DNA of 64,000 nt from Spartobacteria bacterium (GCA_021325495.1 JAJPGZ010000010.1:124001-188000), one strand, 5' to 3'; counted from the first letter of the stretch, positions 36,232-45,136 are shown. Notes: a model not told the origin generated them from the sequence alone. Program-made: numbers and translations.

Positions 36232-38046
36232 ATGGACCTGCGCGGCGCGCTGAAACAACATTTCGGCTACGACGAATTCCGTCCGCTCCAGGAGCAAATC
36301 ATCAATGACGCGCTCGCCGGTCGCGATGTCTTCGCGCTCATGCCGACGGGCGGTGGCAAATCGCTCTGCTTCCAACTGCCGGCGTTGTTGCGTAATGGCC
36401 TAACAATTGTGGTTTCGCCGCTGATCGCGTTGATGAAAGACCAGGTCGATGCACTCAAGACGAGCGGCATCCCGTCGACCTTTCTGAATTCATCGTTAGA
36501 TCGACATGAAGCAGCCGAACGGTTTCGCGGATTGAACCACGGCCAATACCGGCTGCTTTACGTCGCGCCCGAGCGGCTCATGCTCGATCGCTTTCTCGAA
36601 GGCGCGTTGAATTGGAACATCAGCCAGTTCGCCATCGACGAAGCGCATTGCATCAGCGAATGGGGCCACGATTTTCGCCCGGAATATCGACAACTGGCGA
36701 AATTGCGCACGCATTTACCCGATGTGCCGATCATGGCTTTGACCGCGACCGCGACGGAACGGGTCCGGATCGACATCGTCAAACAATTGAAGTTGCGCGA
36801 TGCGCAGTGTTACGTCGCGAGCTTCAATCGCCCCAACCTGACTTATCGCGTTGAAGGGAAAACATCGGCTTACGCGCAATTGCTCGAGTTCGTGCGCTCA
36901 CGGCCTAACGACAGCGGCATCGTATATTGCGCAAGCCGCAAAACGGCGGAGACGCTAACGAAAAAGCTGAGCGAAGACGGCATTAGCGCGAAACCGTATC
37001 ACGCCGGCCTGGAGGCGAAGGAACGTTCGCGACACCAGGACGCATTTTTGCGCGACGACGTGCGCGTGATCACGGCGACGATCGCCTTCGGCATGGGCAT
37101 TAATAAACCGAACGTGCGTTTCGTGGTGCATTACGATCTGCCGAAAAATATCGAGAGCTATTATCAGGAAACCGGGCGCGCCGGGCGCGATGGATTGCCG
37201 AGCGATTGCGTTTTGCTCTTTAGCGCCGGCGATGTGGTGAAACAAAACCGTTTCATTGCCGAAAAAACCGGGCACGAACAGGAGATCGCGCAGGCGCAGC
37301 TGCGCGAGATGGTTCATTATGCCGAAACGCGTGAATGCCGCCGCGCGACGCTCCTGAAGTATTTCGGCGAGGATTACCCGAACGCGTCCTGCGATGCGTG
37401 CGACAATTGTCTCAATCCGCGTGAAACCTTCGACGGCACCCTGCCCGCGCAGAAATTTTTGTCATGCGTTTACCGCATCCACGCGAAACATGGATTCGGC
37501 TTTGGCTTGAAGCACGTTCTCGATGTTTTGCTCGGAGAGGAGACTGAATCGGTGCGACAGCGCGGCCATAATGAACTTTCGACTTTTGGGATTGGAACCG
37601 ATTTATCGCGGCAGGCCTGGCAGGCTCTCGGACGCGAACTGCTGCGACTGGGGCTCATCGCGACGAGCTCCGATAAATTCGCCACCCTCTCACTGACCGA
37701 CACCGGTCTCACAGCGTTGCGTGAGCGGACGTCAATTACCTTAACGAAACCGTACCATGTCGATCTTGCGCAAAAGCGCGGACGGAAAAAACGCGCCGGC
37801 GAAATCGAATGCGACGAAGTGTTGTTCGAAAAACTTCGCGTGGTGCGACGAAGTTTGGCCGACGCGCGCGGCGTTCCGGCCTATGTGATTTTCTCCGACG
37901 CATCGCTGCGCGAGATGGCGCGCGAGCTACCGACCACGCTGGACGAGTTCGGCGAAATCTCCGGGGTCGGCCAGCAAAAGCTGCGCGATTTCGGCAAAGC
38001 GTTTACTGACGCGATTGCGAACTACGCAGCGACGAACGCGCCTTAA
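36232..38046 (+). CDS. recQ: ATP-dependent DNA helicase RecQ
   Basis: This 604-residue 3'-5' helicase of recombination and fork repair has Walker A MPTGGGKSLCFQLPAL (about residues 39-54), DEAHCISEWGHDFRPEY (DEAH box and aromatic loop), the SAT-type LTATATERV and HYDLPKNIESYYQETGRAGRDG (motif VI). Zinc cysteines of the RQC region are in ECRR and the later CDACDNC, followed by the winged helix and a C-terminal HRDC domain (from about 525). Length is normal. Convergent PEP-CTERM gene follows 1 bp after the stop. Confidence 0.97.
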   Translation: MDLRGALKQHFGYDEFRPLQEQIINDALAGRDVFALMPTGGGKSLCFQLPALLRNGLTIVVSPLIALMKDQVDALKTSGIPSTFLNSSLDRHEAAERFRGLNHGQYRLLYVAPERLMLDRFLEGALNWNISQFAIDEAHCISEWGHDFRPEYRQLAKLRTHLPDVPIMALTATATERVRIDIVKQLKLRDAQCYVASFNRPNLTYRVEGKTSAYAQLLEFVRSRPNDSGIVYCASRKTAETLTKKLSEDGISAKPYHAGLEAKERSRHQDAFLRDDVRVITATIAFGMGINKPNVRFVVHYDLPKNIESYYQETGRAGRDGLPSDCVLLFSAGDVVKQNRFIAEKTGHEQEIAQAQLREMVHYAETRECRRATLLKYFGEDYPNASCDACDNCLNPRETFDGTLPAQKFLSCVYRIHAKHGFGFGLKHVLDVLLGEETESVRQRGHNELSTFGIGTDLSRQAWQALGRELLRLGLIATSSDKFATLSLTDTGLTALRERTSITLTKPYHVDLAQKRGRKKRAGEIECDEVLFEKLRVVRRSLADARGVPAYVIFSDASLREMARELPTTLDEFGEISGVGQQKLRDFGKAFTDAIANYAATNAP

Positions 38047-38047
38047 C

Positions 38048-38653
38048 TTAGACGCGGCGGCGACGCGCGAGCGCGCGACCGAACATACCGAGACCGCCCG
38101 TGCCGATGATGAGTGCGAGGGTGGACGGTTCCGGAATAGCGGCAGGCACCGGCACGATACCGACGTTGTTAACCTTGCTGCCGGCATTCGGTCCCTGGGC
38201 CAACGTGCCTTGCGCGGCAAACTGGCCATTCTGGTGTGGCGGTTGAAATTCCGGATCGAATCCGGCGACCGCGACGCTGAATGGTCCGATGTTCTGTCCG
38301 GCCGGCGAAGCGCCGGAAATTGTGGCGCCGCTGTAAGTCCAGGTCAGATTATAAAGCGACGGGTTGTCAGTCGGGTTTGTCTGCGAAGGGGTGGTGCCGA
38401 TGAGTGACGCGCTAAATGTCCAGCCGGCCGGTTGCGAATTGGAGTTGGGAAGGAAGCTGCCGAAATCGTAAATGGTAAAATAGTCGCCCGTGGTCGCATT
38501 CTGCTCAGCGGTGATGTTAATCGTGTACGACCAAATGGTGCTCTGCTGATCTTGTGAACCACTCGTGCCGGTAAAAGTAGGGATAATGTCAGCACGCGCG
38601 GCAACCAGACCGCTGAAGAGCGCAACTGAAGCGAGCAAAGGCAACTTTTTCAT
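38048..38653 (-). CDS. PEP-CTERM sorting domain protein
   Basis: This 201-residue exported protein has a signal peptide (MKKLPLLASVALFSGLVAARA), an Asn/Thr/Gly-rich beta-sandwich-like body, and the tail AIPEPSTLALIIGTGGLGMFG with a basic RALARRRRV end. This is a full PEP-CTERM signal for exosortase. It has its own promoter upstream (38684-38710). The biological role is unknown; such proteins are typically displayed in the surface polysaccharide or matrix. Confidence 0.9.
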   Translation of the reverse strand: MKKLPLLASVALFSGLVAARADIIPTFTGTSGSQDQQSTIWSYTINITAEQNATTGDYFTIYDFGSFLPNSNSQPAGWTFSASLIGTTPSQTNPTDNPSLYNLTWTYSGATISGASPAGQNIGPFSVAVAGFDPEFQPPHQNGQFAAQGTLAQGPNAGSKVNNVGIVPVPAAIPEPSTLALIIGTGGLGMFGRALARRRRV

Positions 38654-38683
38654 AAGTTCGTAGGATTCTGGTTAGGCCGGGGT

Positions 38684-38710
38684 TTTATAGAAATGATCGA
38701 AATATGTCAA
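38684..38710 (-). promoter_or_regulatory. Sigma-70-like promoter for the PEP-CTERM gene
   Basis: On the minus strand TTGACA (38710-38705) is followed after 15 nt by TATAAA (38689-38684), about 30 bp before the ATG at 38653. Both hexamers are near consensus, but the spacer is a little short. Confidence 0.6.
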
Positions 38711-38833
38711 CTCTATTTCCGGCCGCAAAGTTCAGTAAATGGATGGCCACGGCGCTTTACTTCTGAAGCGGCAACTGAGCGAAAAATCCTCAACGGATAC
38801 GCGCACGCCTAGATCGACAATCGAAGAAAAGGC

Positions 38834-39217
38834 ATGCGAATATGGCTAACGATTCTTACCGCCGCGGTTCTGTGCCTCCCGACGACGAGGGCGGAGCAAA
38901 TCGAAGAAAACTGGCAACCGTATGTCATCTACAAGCCGGACCCAGTGATTCCGGCGGTGGCAATACGCAAGGGTTGGGGCGGGACCATTCGCGTTCTGCT
39001 CACGATTAATCCGAAGAACGGATTGGTGGACGAAGTTAAAGTCCTTCGTCACAGCGGCCACCAGACTCTCGACGCCGAAATGGTGATGACGTTTTTTAAA
39101 TGGAAATTTCGGCCGGGCACGGTCACGAAAGTTGGCGTTAACTACCAGGTCGGCATCACCGGCCGCGCCCGCAGCTTGCACGGCACCGAACATCCGCGCG
39201 ACATCCTGAATAATTGA
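38834..39217 (+). CDS. Small TonB C-terminal domain-like periplasmic protein
   Basis: This 127-residue protein has a cleavable signal peptide (MRIWLTILTAAVLCLPTTRA) and one TonB_C-like domain (VIPAVAIRKGWGGTIRVLLTINPKNGLVDEVKVLRHSG, DAEMVMTFFKWKF). It lacks the long proline linker and the retained membrane anchor of a true TonB, so energy transduction is doubtful. It may be a stand-alone TonB box-binding or envelope protein. Confidence 0.8.
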   Translation: MRIWLTILTAAVLCLPTTRAEQIEENWQPYVIYKPDPVIPAVAIRKGWGGTIRVLLTINPKNGLVDEVKVLRHSGHQTLDAEMVMTFFKWKFRPGTVTKVGVNYQVGITGRARSLHGTEHPRDILNN

Positions 39218-39277
39218 ACGCGGCTTGAGTGGCGGTTACGATTGGGGCGTGAGCTACCACGCGCCCGCCTCGGCTGC

Positions 39278-39949
39278 ATGAACGACGCTGTTCTTAATAG
39301 CATCGCGCTCACCGGCTTCGGCGTTGCATTTTTTCACGCGGCCATTCCGACGCACTGGCTGCCATTCGTGCTGACGGCCCGGGTGCAACGTTGGTCGCTC
39401 CCGCGCACCATCGCCATCACCGCGCTGGCCGGAACGGGGCACGTCGCCTTCACCGCCTTGCTCGGCTTCGCGATGACGTGGCTCGGCGTGCGGTTAAGCA
39501 TTTCCTCGAGCACGTGGTTCCCGCGCATCGCGGCGGGAATTTTGTTTGCCGCTGCCATTTATTATGCGTTTCGACAAATGCGCGGCCACGGTCATGTCCA
39601 TTTCAATTATCCCCACGAACATCTTCATGATGGAACGGTCGCGCCGGTGCCGCCGCCGCGCGTTTCGGATCGCGCCGCGATTTGGAGTTTGTTCGCTTTT
39701 CTCACCATCTCGCCTTGCGAAGCGTTTCTGCCCATTTACGCGTCCGGCATTCGTTACGGCTGGAAAGGCTTCGTCGCGCTTACGATTATTCTCTCGATCG
39801 GGACCGTCGTCGGCATGGTCGTGTTTACAACCACGACGCTTGCGGGATTAAATCGCTTGCGGCTGGAATGGATGGAAAAATACGAAAGCGGAACCATCGC
39901 GGGCTTGCTCGTCCTCGTCGCATTGCTCGTGCTTTTCCTCGAACGCTGA
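39278..39949 (+). CDS. Multi-pass metal/organic solute exporter-like membrane protein
   Basis: This 223-residue protein has six membrane segments, an early FFHAAIPTHWLPFVL and a cytoplasmic His-rich loop (GHGHVHFNYPHEHLHDG, about 105-121). FLTISPCEAFLPIYA and the repeat-like topology recall the NiCoT/RcnA-UreH-LysE superfamily of metal handling proteins. Nickel, cobalt or another divalent metal is a plausible substrate because of the His loop, but this is inference. Start ATG 39278. Confidence 0.75.
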   Translation: MNDAVLNSIALTGFGVAFFHAAIPTHWLPFVLTARVQRWSLPRTIAITALAGTGHVAFTALLGFAMTWLGVRLSISSSTWFPRIAAGILFAAAIYYAFRQMRGHGHVHFNYPHEHLHDGTVAPVPPPRVSDRAAIWSLFAFLTISPCEAFLPIYASGIRYGWKGFVALTIILSIGTVVGMVVFTTTTLAGLNRLRLEWMEKYESGTIAGLLVLVALLVLFLER

Positions 39950-39966
39950 GGTCGCGCCTCGGTCAT

Positions 39967-39992
39967 TGTCGATCTTGTACCATGTCGATCTT
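39967..39992. repeat. Tandem decamer motifs, 16-bp period
   Basis: TGTCGATCTT at 39967-39976 and 39983-39992 lie in the short gap after the metal-exporter-like gene, before the COX24-like mini-gene. Confidence 0.9.
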
Positions 39993-40052
39993 GCATGAAG
40001 AAGTTGTTGCGGCATCGCAGCGCAGATGCTTGGATGGCGGATCGATTCCCGT

Positions 40053-40157
40053 ATGGGTTCACTGAAAAAAAGACGCAAAGCGAAAATTTCGAAGCACAAA
40101 CGCCGTAAGCGCATGCGCGCGAACCGGCACAAGAAGCGTCTGCGTTACAAGGCGTAA
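40053..40157 (+). CDS. AURKAIP1/COX24-domain mini-protein (34 residues)
   Basis: This short frame starts at ATG 40053, with reading MGSLKKRRKAKISKHKRRKR at its start and RANRHKKRLRYKA at its end. About half the residues are Lys or Arg. The KxxKHKRRKRMRxNRHKK pattern matches the bacterial AURKAIP1/COX24 family, related to mitochondrial ribosomal protein mS38, so a ribosome-associated role is likely. It lies between the metal-exporter-like gene and a TPR gene, with a TCGTTAGG motif just downstream. It is real despite its size because the composition and motif are family-specific. Confidence 0.85.
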   Translation: MGSLKKRRKAKISKHKRRKRMRANRHKKRLRYKA

Positions 40158-40217
40158 GCGGCTCGTTAGGCCGCGCCCTGTTTGCGCCGGTTCTTCGCGC
40201 CAGTTAGAATCGTTCTC

Positions 40218-42038
40218 ATGATTCGGTCGCTTCGCGCGCGGCACTTTGTCTTTCTGGTCGTGATCGCGCTTTGCGCGACGAGCGCGAACGTCCTGGCGCG
40301 AAAGCGCATTCCGCCGGCAAGATCGACATCTTCACCGCGGCCATCGCCGGAACAATCTCCGCGTTCGTTAGGCGGGAAAACGCCGGACGATTTATTGCTG
40401 CGCACGGATGGCGAGCACAAAGCGCAGGCGCTGGCCGATTTCGTCCGCGGCGCCGCCTTCGAAGAAAATGGGGAGACGGAGAAAGCGCTCGAAGCGTATC
40501 GCAAAGTTCTCGATGTCGATCCGGGCGAGGCCGAGCTGGCCGCGCGCGTGGCCACGCTGCTCGTGCGCAACGACGATTTCCCGCAAGCGATCGACGTCTT
40601 GAAGGACGCGATCAAAGCGAACCCGCGGGCGTCGCAGCCGTTTCTGCAGCTCTCCTACATCTACGCGAAGTATTTGAACAAGACCGACCAGGCGATCGAT
40701 TACGCGAATCGCGCCATCGCGCTCGAACCGAAAAACATCGACGCCTACCAACGCCTTTACGAAATCCAGATCGCAGCGGGCGACGAAACAAAAGCGGCGC
40801 AGGCGCTCGACCGCGCGAGCAAAGTGCAAACTGATGACGCAAATTTCTGGACGCGTCTCGGAAAATTGTACGCCGTGCTCACGTTCAAACCGGACGCGAA
40901 TCCGAAACCAGCCGACGTCGCGCGGGTGAATGCGCTTTTTAAACGCGCCGCCGAACACGCGAACGACGATCCCGCGATCCTCAAAGAGATCGCCGATTAT
41001 TACGCTTCATCGCAACAATTAGCGGAGGCGATCCCGCTCTACCTTCGTGTGCTCGAGTTGCAGCCGGACGATGCGAGCGCGCAGGAAAAATTGGCGAGCG
41101 GTTTTGTCCTAACGAATCAGCGCGCGAAAGCTGTCGATCTTTTGCAGGCGATCATTAAAGAGCATCCGGAAAAATATCAGCCTTACGATTTGCTCGCGCA
41201 GGTGCTCGATGATCAGGCGCGGACGCTTGAGCGCGAAAACAAAAAGGACGAGGCAAAGCCGATCTTCGCCCAAGCGGCCGCCAGTTACGAACAGAGTTTG
41301 CTCATCAATCCCTCGCACGTGAACACCTACGTGCGCCTCGCCGATTTACTCATCGGCCCGCTCAAGGACCCGAACCGCGCCGTCAATTTTTTAAGCGATG
41401 CGCGTCGCCGTTTTCCGGGCGCGCCCGAGCTCACTTATTATTTAGCGATTGCGCAACGTGAAGCGAAACATCCGCAGCAAGCCGTGGCCACGTTCGAGGA
41501 AGCGTTGCACGAAGCCGAGCTCGACGGGTCCGAAATGGCTAACGCGCGATTCTATTTTGATTACGGCGCGACCGCGGAACAGGCCGGCCTCTACGAAAAA
41601 GCGGCTGACTTATTCAAGCAATCGATTTCGCTCGATCCCGCGAACGCGGCCGACGCCTACAATTATCTCGGTTACATGTGGGCGGAGCAGAACACGCATC
41701 TGGAAGAAGCCGAGGATGCGATCAAACATGCGCTCGAGCTCGACCCGAACAATGGCGCGTATCTCGACAGCTTCGGTTGGGTCAAATATCGCGAGGGAAA
41801 ATTCGACGACGCGCTCGCGCAGCTCCAGCGCGCCACGCAAAATTTGAAGCGCGACGATCCGGTCGTGTTTGAACATTTGGGCGACACTTACTCCAAGCTC
41901 GATCGCATCGCGCAAGCGCTCGACGTCTGGCAGCGCGCGCTCACGCTCGATCCCGAAAATAAAAATCTCGCGCAAAAGATCGACAATGCGAAAACAAAGG
42001 TGAGCAAAAGCGAAGGCAAACGAAACCCTTTCCACTAA
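40218..42038 (+). CDS. Exported tetratricopeptide-repeat protein
   Basis: This protein of about 606 residues starts at ATG 40218 with a signal peptide (FVFLVVIALCATSANVLA) and a short Ser/Pro linker encoded partly by a decamer copy. The rest is a long array of TPR-like helical pairs with the usual G/A-Y-A-P spacing (for example AYRKVLDVDPGEAELA, AIALEPKNIDAY, ALELDPNNGAYLDSFGWV). It is likely a periplasmic or outer-membrane-associated scaffold. No catalytic domain is seen. It is followed 15 bp later by an AI-2E family gene. Confidence 0.88.
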   Translation: MIRSLRARHFVFLVVIALCATSANVLARKRIPPARSTSSPRPSPEQSPRSLGGKTPDDLLLRTDGEHKAQALADFVRGAAFEENGETEKALEAYRKVLDVDPGEAELAARVATLLVRNDDFPQAIDVLKDAIKANPRASQPFLQLSYIYAKYLNKTDQAIDYANRAIALEPKNIDAYQRLYEIQIAAGDETKAAQALDRASKVQTDDANFWTRLGKLYAVLTFKPDANPKPADVARVNALFKRAAEHANDDPAILKEIADYYASSQQLAEAIPLYLRVLELQPDDASAQEKLASGFVLTNQRAKAVDLLQAIIKEHPEKYQPYDLLAQVLDDQARTLERENKKDEAKPIFAQAAASYEQSLLINPSHVNTYVRLADLLIGPLKDPNRAVNFLSDARRRFPGAPELTYYLAIAQREAKHPQQAVATFEEALHEAELDGSEMANARFYFDYGATAEQAGLYEKAADLFKQSISLDPANAADAYNYLGYMWAEQNTHLEEAEDAIKHALELDPNNGAYLDSFGWVKYREGKFDDALAQLQRATQNLKRDDPVVFEHLGDTYSKLDRIAQALDVWQRALTLDPENKNLAQKIDNAKTKVSKSEGKRNPFH

Positions 42039-42053
42039 GATCGACATCTTCCT

Positions 42054-43457
42054 GTGACCACACCCGTGACGAGATATCCGACGCCCTGGCAGCGCAAAAC
42101 GCTGTGGACGGCGATCAGCGCCGTTTGCGTCGTCTTCATCATCGGCATCGTTGCCTACTCGATCTGGCTTCTCGCTAACATCATCAGTTTTTTGCAACCG
42201 GTCCTGATCCCGGTCGCCATCGCCGGCATTCTCGCCTACTTACTCGATCCGCTCGTGACGATCCTGACGCAACGCGGTCTGCCGCGTTTATGGTCGATCG
42301 TCTTTCTTTTCGTCGCGGCCGCGCTTGTCGCCGTCCTGCTCTTTTCCTGGATCGCGCCTTCTATTTCGATGCAAAGCGCGAACTTCGCGCGCGAGCTCCC
42401 GAATTACACACAGAGAGCACGAGATAAGATTGTCGATCTTACCGTGCGTTATAATCGCTTCCTCGGCGGAGCCGGCACTTCCCGGAGCAAATCGATTTCG
42501 CCTACGCGCGGTATTGTTGATTGGTTGCTCGGTTCTCCCACGCCGCACCCGACCGCAACGCCGACCGCGACTCCGACACCGAGCGCAACCGCGACGCCCG
42601 AAGCACCGGCATCGACGCCCGCATCCGATTCCTCGCCGCCGCCAACGGAAGTGATCGCTCCGGCGCCGGCGAAATTGAGCTCGGCTGATCGACAACGCAT
42701 TCAAGCCTACGTCGAAAAACAAATCCCAAACCTCGAACGTTACGTTCCGACGCTGGTGGAAAAGTTCTGGAATCTGCTTCAGAAAAGCATCGGCGGATTT
42801 CTAGGCGCTGCCGGTTTTCTCCTCAGCCTCATTCTCGTTCCGATTTATCTTTTCTTTTTCCTGAAGGAACGGCCGCGTATTGAAGCGCGTTGGAAAGATT
42901 ACCTGCCGTTACGCGATTCGCCGCTGAAAAAGGAAGTCGCGGAAGTCATCACGCAGATTAATCACTACATCATCGCGTATTTCCGCGGCCAGCTGCTCGT
43001 TTGTCTCATCGATGGCTGCCTCATCGGCAGCGCGCTCGCGCTTCTCGGCCTCAATTTCGCGCCGCTCATCGGTGTGCTCGTCGTCATCCTCACCATGATT
43101 CCGTACATCGGCATCATCATTTGCTGGATCCCGGCCGTCATCATCGCCGCCTTCCAATGGGGCGATTGGTCGCACCCGATGTGGGTCACGATCATTTTCA
43201 TCGTCATTCAAAATCTCGAAGGCAACATTTACGCGCCGCGCATCATCGGCGATTCCGTCGGCCTGCATCCGCTCACCGTTATCGTGTCGATCTTCGTCTG
43301 GGGTTTGCTTATCGGCGGAGTGCTCGGTCCGATTCTCGCCATTCCGTTAACGGCCACGATCAAAGTCTTGCTCGCGCGTTATGTTTGGGGGCGTCGCGTG
43401 CGCGAACGCGTCATGCACGACATCGAGGACGCGCCAGTGGTAAAAGAATCAACGTAG
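42054..43457 (+). CDS. AI-2E/PerM family transporter
   Basis: This 467-residue protein starts at GTG 42054. It has N-terminal membrane segments, a central polar region with an inserted Pro/Thr/Ala-rich stretch (about residues 160-205), and a C-terminal membrane bundle with IGVLVVILTMIPYIGIIICWIPAVI and WGLLIGGVLGPILAIPL. These fit the AI-2E exporter-like (DUF20) family, whose substrates vary. The start follows a decamer copy by about 8 bp. The cassette array begins 60 bp after its stop. Confidence 0.88.
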   Translation: MTTPVTRYPTPWQRKTLWTAISAVCVVFIIGIVAYSIWLLANIISFLQPVLIPVAIAGILAYLLDPLVTILTQRGLPRLWSIVFLFVAAALVAVLLFSWIAPSISMQSANFARELPNYTQRARDKIVDLTVRYNRFLGGAGTSRSKSISPTRGIVDWLLGSPTPHPTATPTATPTPSATATPEAPASTPASDSSPPPTEVIAPAPAKLSSADRQRIQAYVEKQIPNLERYVPTLVEKFWNLLQKSIGGFLGAAGFLLSLILVPIYLFFFLKERPRIEARWKDYLPLRDSPLKKEVAEVITQINHYIIAYFRGQLLVCLIDGCLIGSALALLGLNFAPLIGVLVVILTMIPYIGIIICWIPAVIIAAFQWGDWSHPMWVTIIFIVIQNLEGNIYAPRIIGDSVGLHPLTVIVSIFVWGLLIGGVLGPILAIPLTATIKVLLARYVWGRRVRERVMHDIEDAPVVKEST

Positions 43458-43516
43458 CGATTCCGCGCGTACATTTTGAAAATGCACGTGCAAAGATATT
43501 TTCATCCGTCTAATTC

Positions 43517-43525
43517 TCGTTAGGT
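43517..43525 (+). other. Leading recombination core site of a gene-cassette array
   Basis: TCGTTAGGT at 43517-43525 contains GTTAGGT, fitting the integron core GTTRRRY, and starts the first cassette 3 bp before its ATG. A weak promoter (TTGAAA at 43476, TATTTT at 43497) lies just before it. No attI or integrase gene is visible, so whether this is a decayed attI or an attC remnant is open. Confidence 0.6.
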
Positions 43526-43527
43526 CT

Positions 43528-43863
43528 ATGCAACGCGCCGTGGATCTCTTCGTCTCTATCGCGCTGTTTGCGTGCTCCGCCTGCTCGGCTCCGGCGTCCA
43601 AGCCACCGGTCATTACCGGAGACTACGCACCAAACCTTTCGCTTCAGGACATCCAAGAAATTCAGTTTCTCATCTCACAGCGCCGAGATGTCCGTCCCTC
43701 CGTCGCCGAGATCGTCTGTGATGAGCGCGATCACGCTCGCGTGTACTGCGGGCGTACGCACAATAGAGCTATCGGCAGCTTGGTAGAATTAGTTCGCAAG
43801 CAAGGCGGGTGGCGTGTCGTCTCCGTAGCGGAAGCGCAGCATTTTGTCATCAGATCGCATTGA
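43528..43863 (+). CDS. Cassette 1: small putative lipoprotein
   Basis: This 111-residue protein has a signal peptide (LFVSIALFACSACSAP) with cysteines placed like a lipoprotein cleavage site, followed by a small polar domain with one Cys in the middle and one just after it. No family is recognised. It starts 3 bp after a core site, reads in the same direction as the three cassettes after it, and is followed by attC1. Decamer motifs are absent. Cassette proteins of unknown function are typical of chromosomal integron arrays. Confidence 0.75.
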   Translation: MQRAVDLFVSIALFACSACSAPASKPPVITGDYAPNLSLQDIQEIQFLISQRRDVRPSVAEIVCDERDHARVYCGRTHNRAIGSLVELVRKQGGWRVVSVAEAQHFVIRSH

Positions 43864-43878
43864 GTATGTCGTTTAAAG

Positions 43879-43987
43879 ACCTAACCAAGCGATGCAGCGA
43901 ACCGCGAGCCGTCCTTATGCATAGCTTTCACTCGACGCGCAGGTCTTTCGTAATTCGCGCGGTCGCTGATCTTGTGTCTCGTTAGAT
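43879..43987 (+). other. attC-like site 1
   Basis: ACCTAAC (RYYYAAC) at 43879-43885 and GTTAGAT (GTTRRRY) at 43981-43987 bound a 109-bp imperfect palindrome. The inner arms AGCGAACCGCG and CGCGGTCGCT pair with an extrahelical A, as in integron attC (59-base element) sites. It follows cassette 1 and precedes cassette 2. Confidence 0.85.
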
Positions 43988-43996
43988 GTAATCGCG

Positions 43997-44566
43997 ATGA
44001 AGCTGCTTCCTTGTGCTCTCGGTCCAGCGCTGACAGTCGATGAAGCGCTTGGGCTTAGCGCAAACTTCTCCTCCGCGGCCACACTTCCCGAAAAGACAAG
44101 CGAGATTGCACTCGGTTATTCCGGTCTGATTAGTTCTTACCAGACTGACTTCCTGTTCGGGTATGACATCTTTCCGAGGTTTCTCATGCGCGCTGAGCCG
44201 CAGTGGGTTCGCGAGGGCAGAGCGATGCGCGTCGGCGACATCATCGTGCAGCGTGCTGTGTTGCCTCCTATCGGCTTTGGTCTGTGCGCAGAGTTTGCTG
44301 TCCGCATCTCGGGGCTCATCAGCGAGCCGAGCAAGCTCGGCTTCGCTTATGAAACGCTCGCGGGTCACTTGGAGCGAGGCGTGTCAGAGTTTTATTTCGA
44401 AGACCGCGCAGGCGCGCTCTTCTTCGTCATCCACACGCACTCAGAACCAGCACATTGGCTTTCACGAGTCGGCCGACCTTTCTCGTTGCTTTACCAGAAG
44501 TGGTGCACGCAGCGAGCGCTCGAGCATGTGAAAAAACGCTTTGAGAGCTGCAACCCAAACATCTAA
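43997..44566 (+). CDS. Cassette 2: DUF1990/UPF0548-like protein
   Basis: This 189-residue cytoplasmic protein has no signal peptide. Its C-terminal half reads LGFAYETLAGHLERGVSEF, then a beta strand and HTHSEPAHWLSRVGRPFSLLYQKW. This matches DUF1990 (UPF0548), a START-like/SRPBCC-type fold of unknown ligand. Assignment is from memory of the family pattern. Its stop codon is embedded in the R'' box of attC2, as is usual for gene cassettes. Confidence 0.75.
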   Translation: MKLLPCALGPALTVDEALGLSANFSSAATLPEKTSEIALGYSGLISSYQTDFLFGYDIFPRFLMRAEPQWVREGRAMRVGDIIVQRAVLPPIGFGLCAEFAVRISGLISEPSKLGFAYETLAGHLERGVSEFYFEDRAGALFFVIHTHSEPAHWLSRVGRPFSLLYQKWCTQRALEHVKKRFESCNPNI

Positions 44567-44684
44567 CCAATCAGTCGAGCTAACCGCCACCCGTTCTGCG
44601 GTCACGTTTTTACATGACTAAAACATCTTCACTTCGAGCCGCGCTCGCTCCCGGTGGCGGCAGCTCACTTCAGTCTCGTTAGAT
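44561..44684 (+). other. attC-like site 2
   Basis: ATCTAAC at 44561-44567, overlapping the cassette 2 stop, and GTTAGAT at 44678-44684 bound 124 bp. Inner arms GAGCTAACCGCCACC and GGTGGCGGCAGCTC are complementary apart from the unpaired bases typical of attC. Confidence 0.85.
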
Positions 44685-44994
44685 GGTGGGACGCTTTACA
44701 TCGACAGTTATTGCGATGTTGATCGCGTGCGTCTCCTTATGTTCCGCGGCTCAGGCGATCACTAAGGACGCGCTCCTCGAAAAGACCCACCATTGGAAAG
44801 AGCCCAAAGTAGCCATCTGGTATTATATGGGCTCCTCGCAGGGACAGGACTTCTTCCGGTATATTGATCTTGGCATTTCCGAAACCTACTCAGTGGAGTC
44901 CGGCCAAATCCTTCTGTCACGAACTTTCCCGCTGACCAAAGCGCAGAAGCAATGGATCGTGATGAAATGGGGGCCAGCGGGTTTGCGACACTAA
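44683..44994 (+). CDS. Cassette 3: small exported hypothetical protein
   Basis: This 103-residue protein has a signal peptide (VIAMLIACVSLCSAAQA) and a compact domain with EPKVAIWYYMGSSQG and an aromatic-rich centre. The start codon at 44683 is formed from the last bases of the preceding core (GTTAGATG). No family is recognised. Base composition is lower in GC than in neighbouring chromosomal genes, consistent with a captured cassette. Confidence 0.7.
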   Translation: MVGRFTSTVIAMLIACVSLCSAAQAITKDALLEKTHHWKEPKVAIWYYMGSSQGQDFFRYIDLGISETYSVESGQILLSRTFPLTKAQKQWIVMKWGPAGLRH

Positions 44995-44996
44995 AC

Positions 44997-45120
44997 ATCT
45001 AACCATGCGATAGAGCTTACCACTACCCGCACCGCGTTTACCTTCTTCGATGACTCGAATATCTTCTCTTCGAGCTGCGCTCGCTCCCGGCAGTGGTAGC
45101 TCATCTTGTTCTCGTTAGGC
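44997..45120 (+). other. attC-like site 3
   Basis: ATCTAAC at 44997-45003 and GTTAGGC at 45114-45120 bound 124 bp. Arms GAGCTTACCACT and AGTGGTAGCTC pair with one extrahelical T. Its outer half closely resembles site 2 (shared CGAGCYGCGCTCGCTCCCGG), showing one attC lineage. Confidence 0.87.
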
Positions 45121-45136
45121 CGACGACACCATTGTC

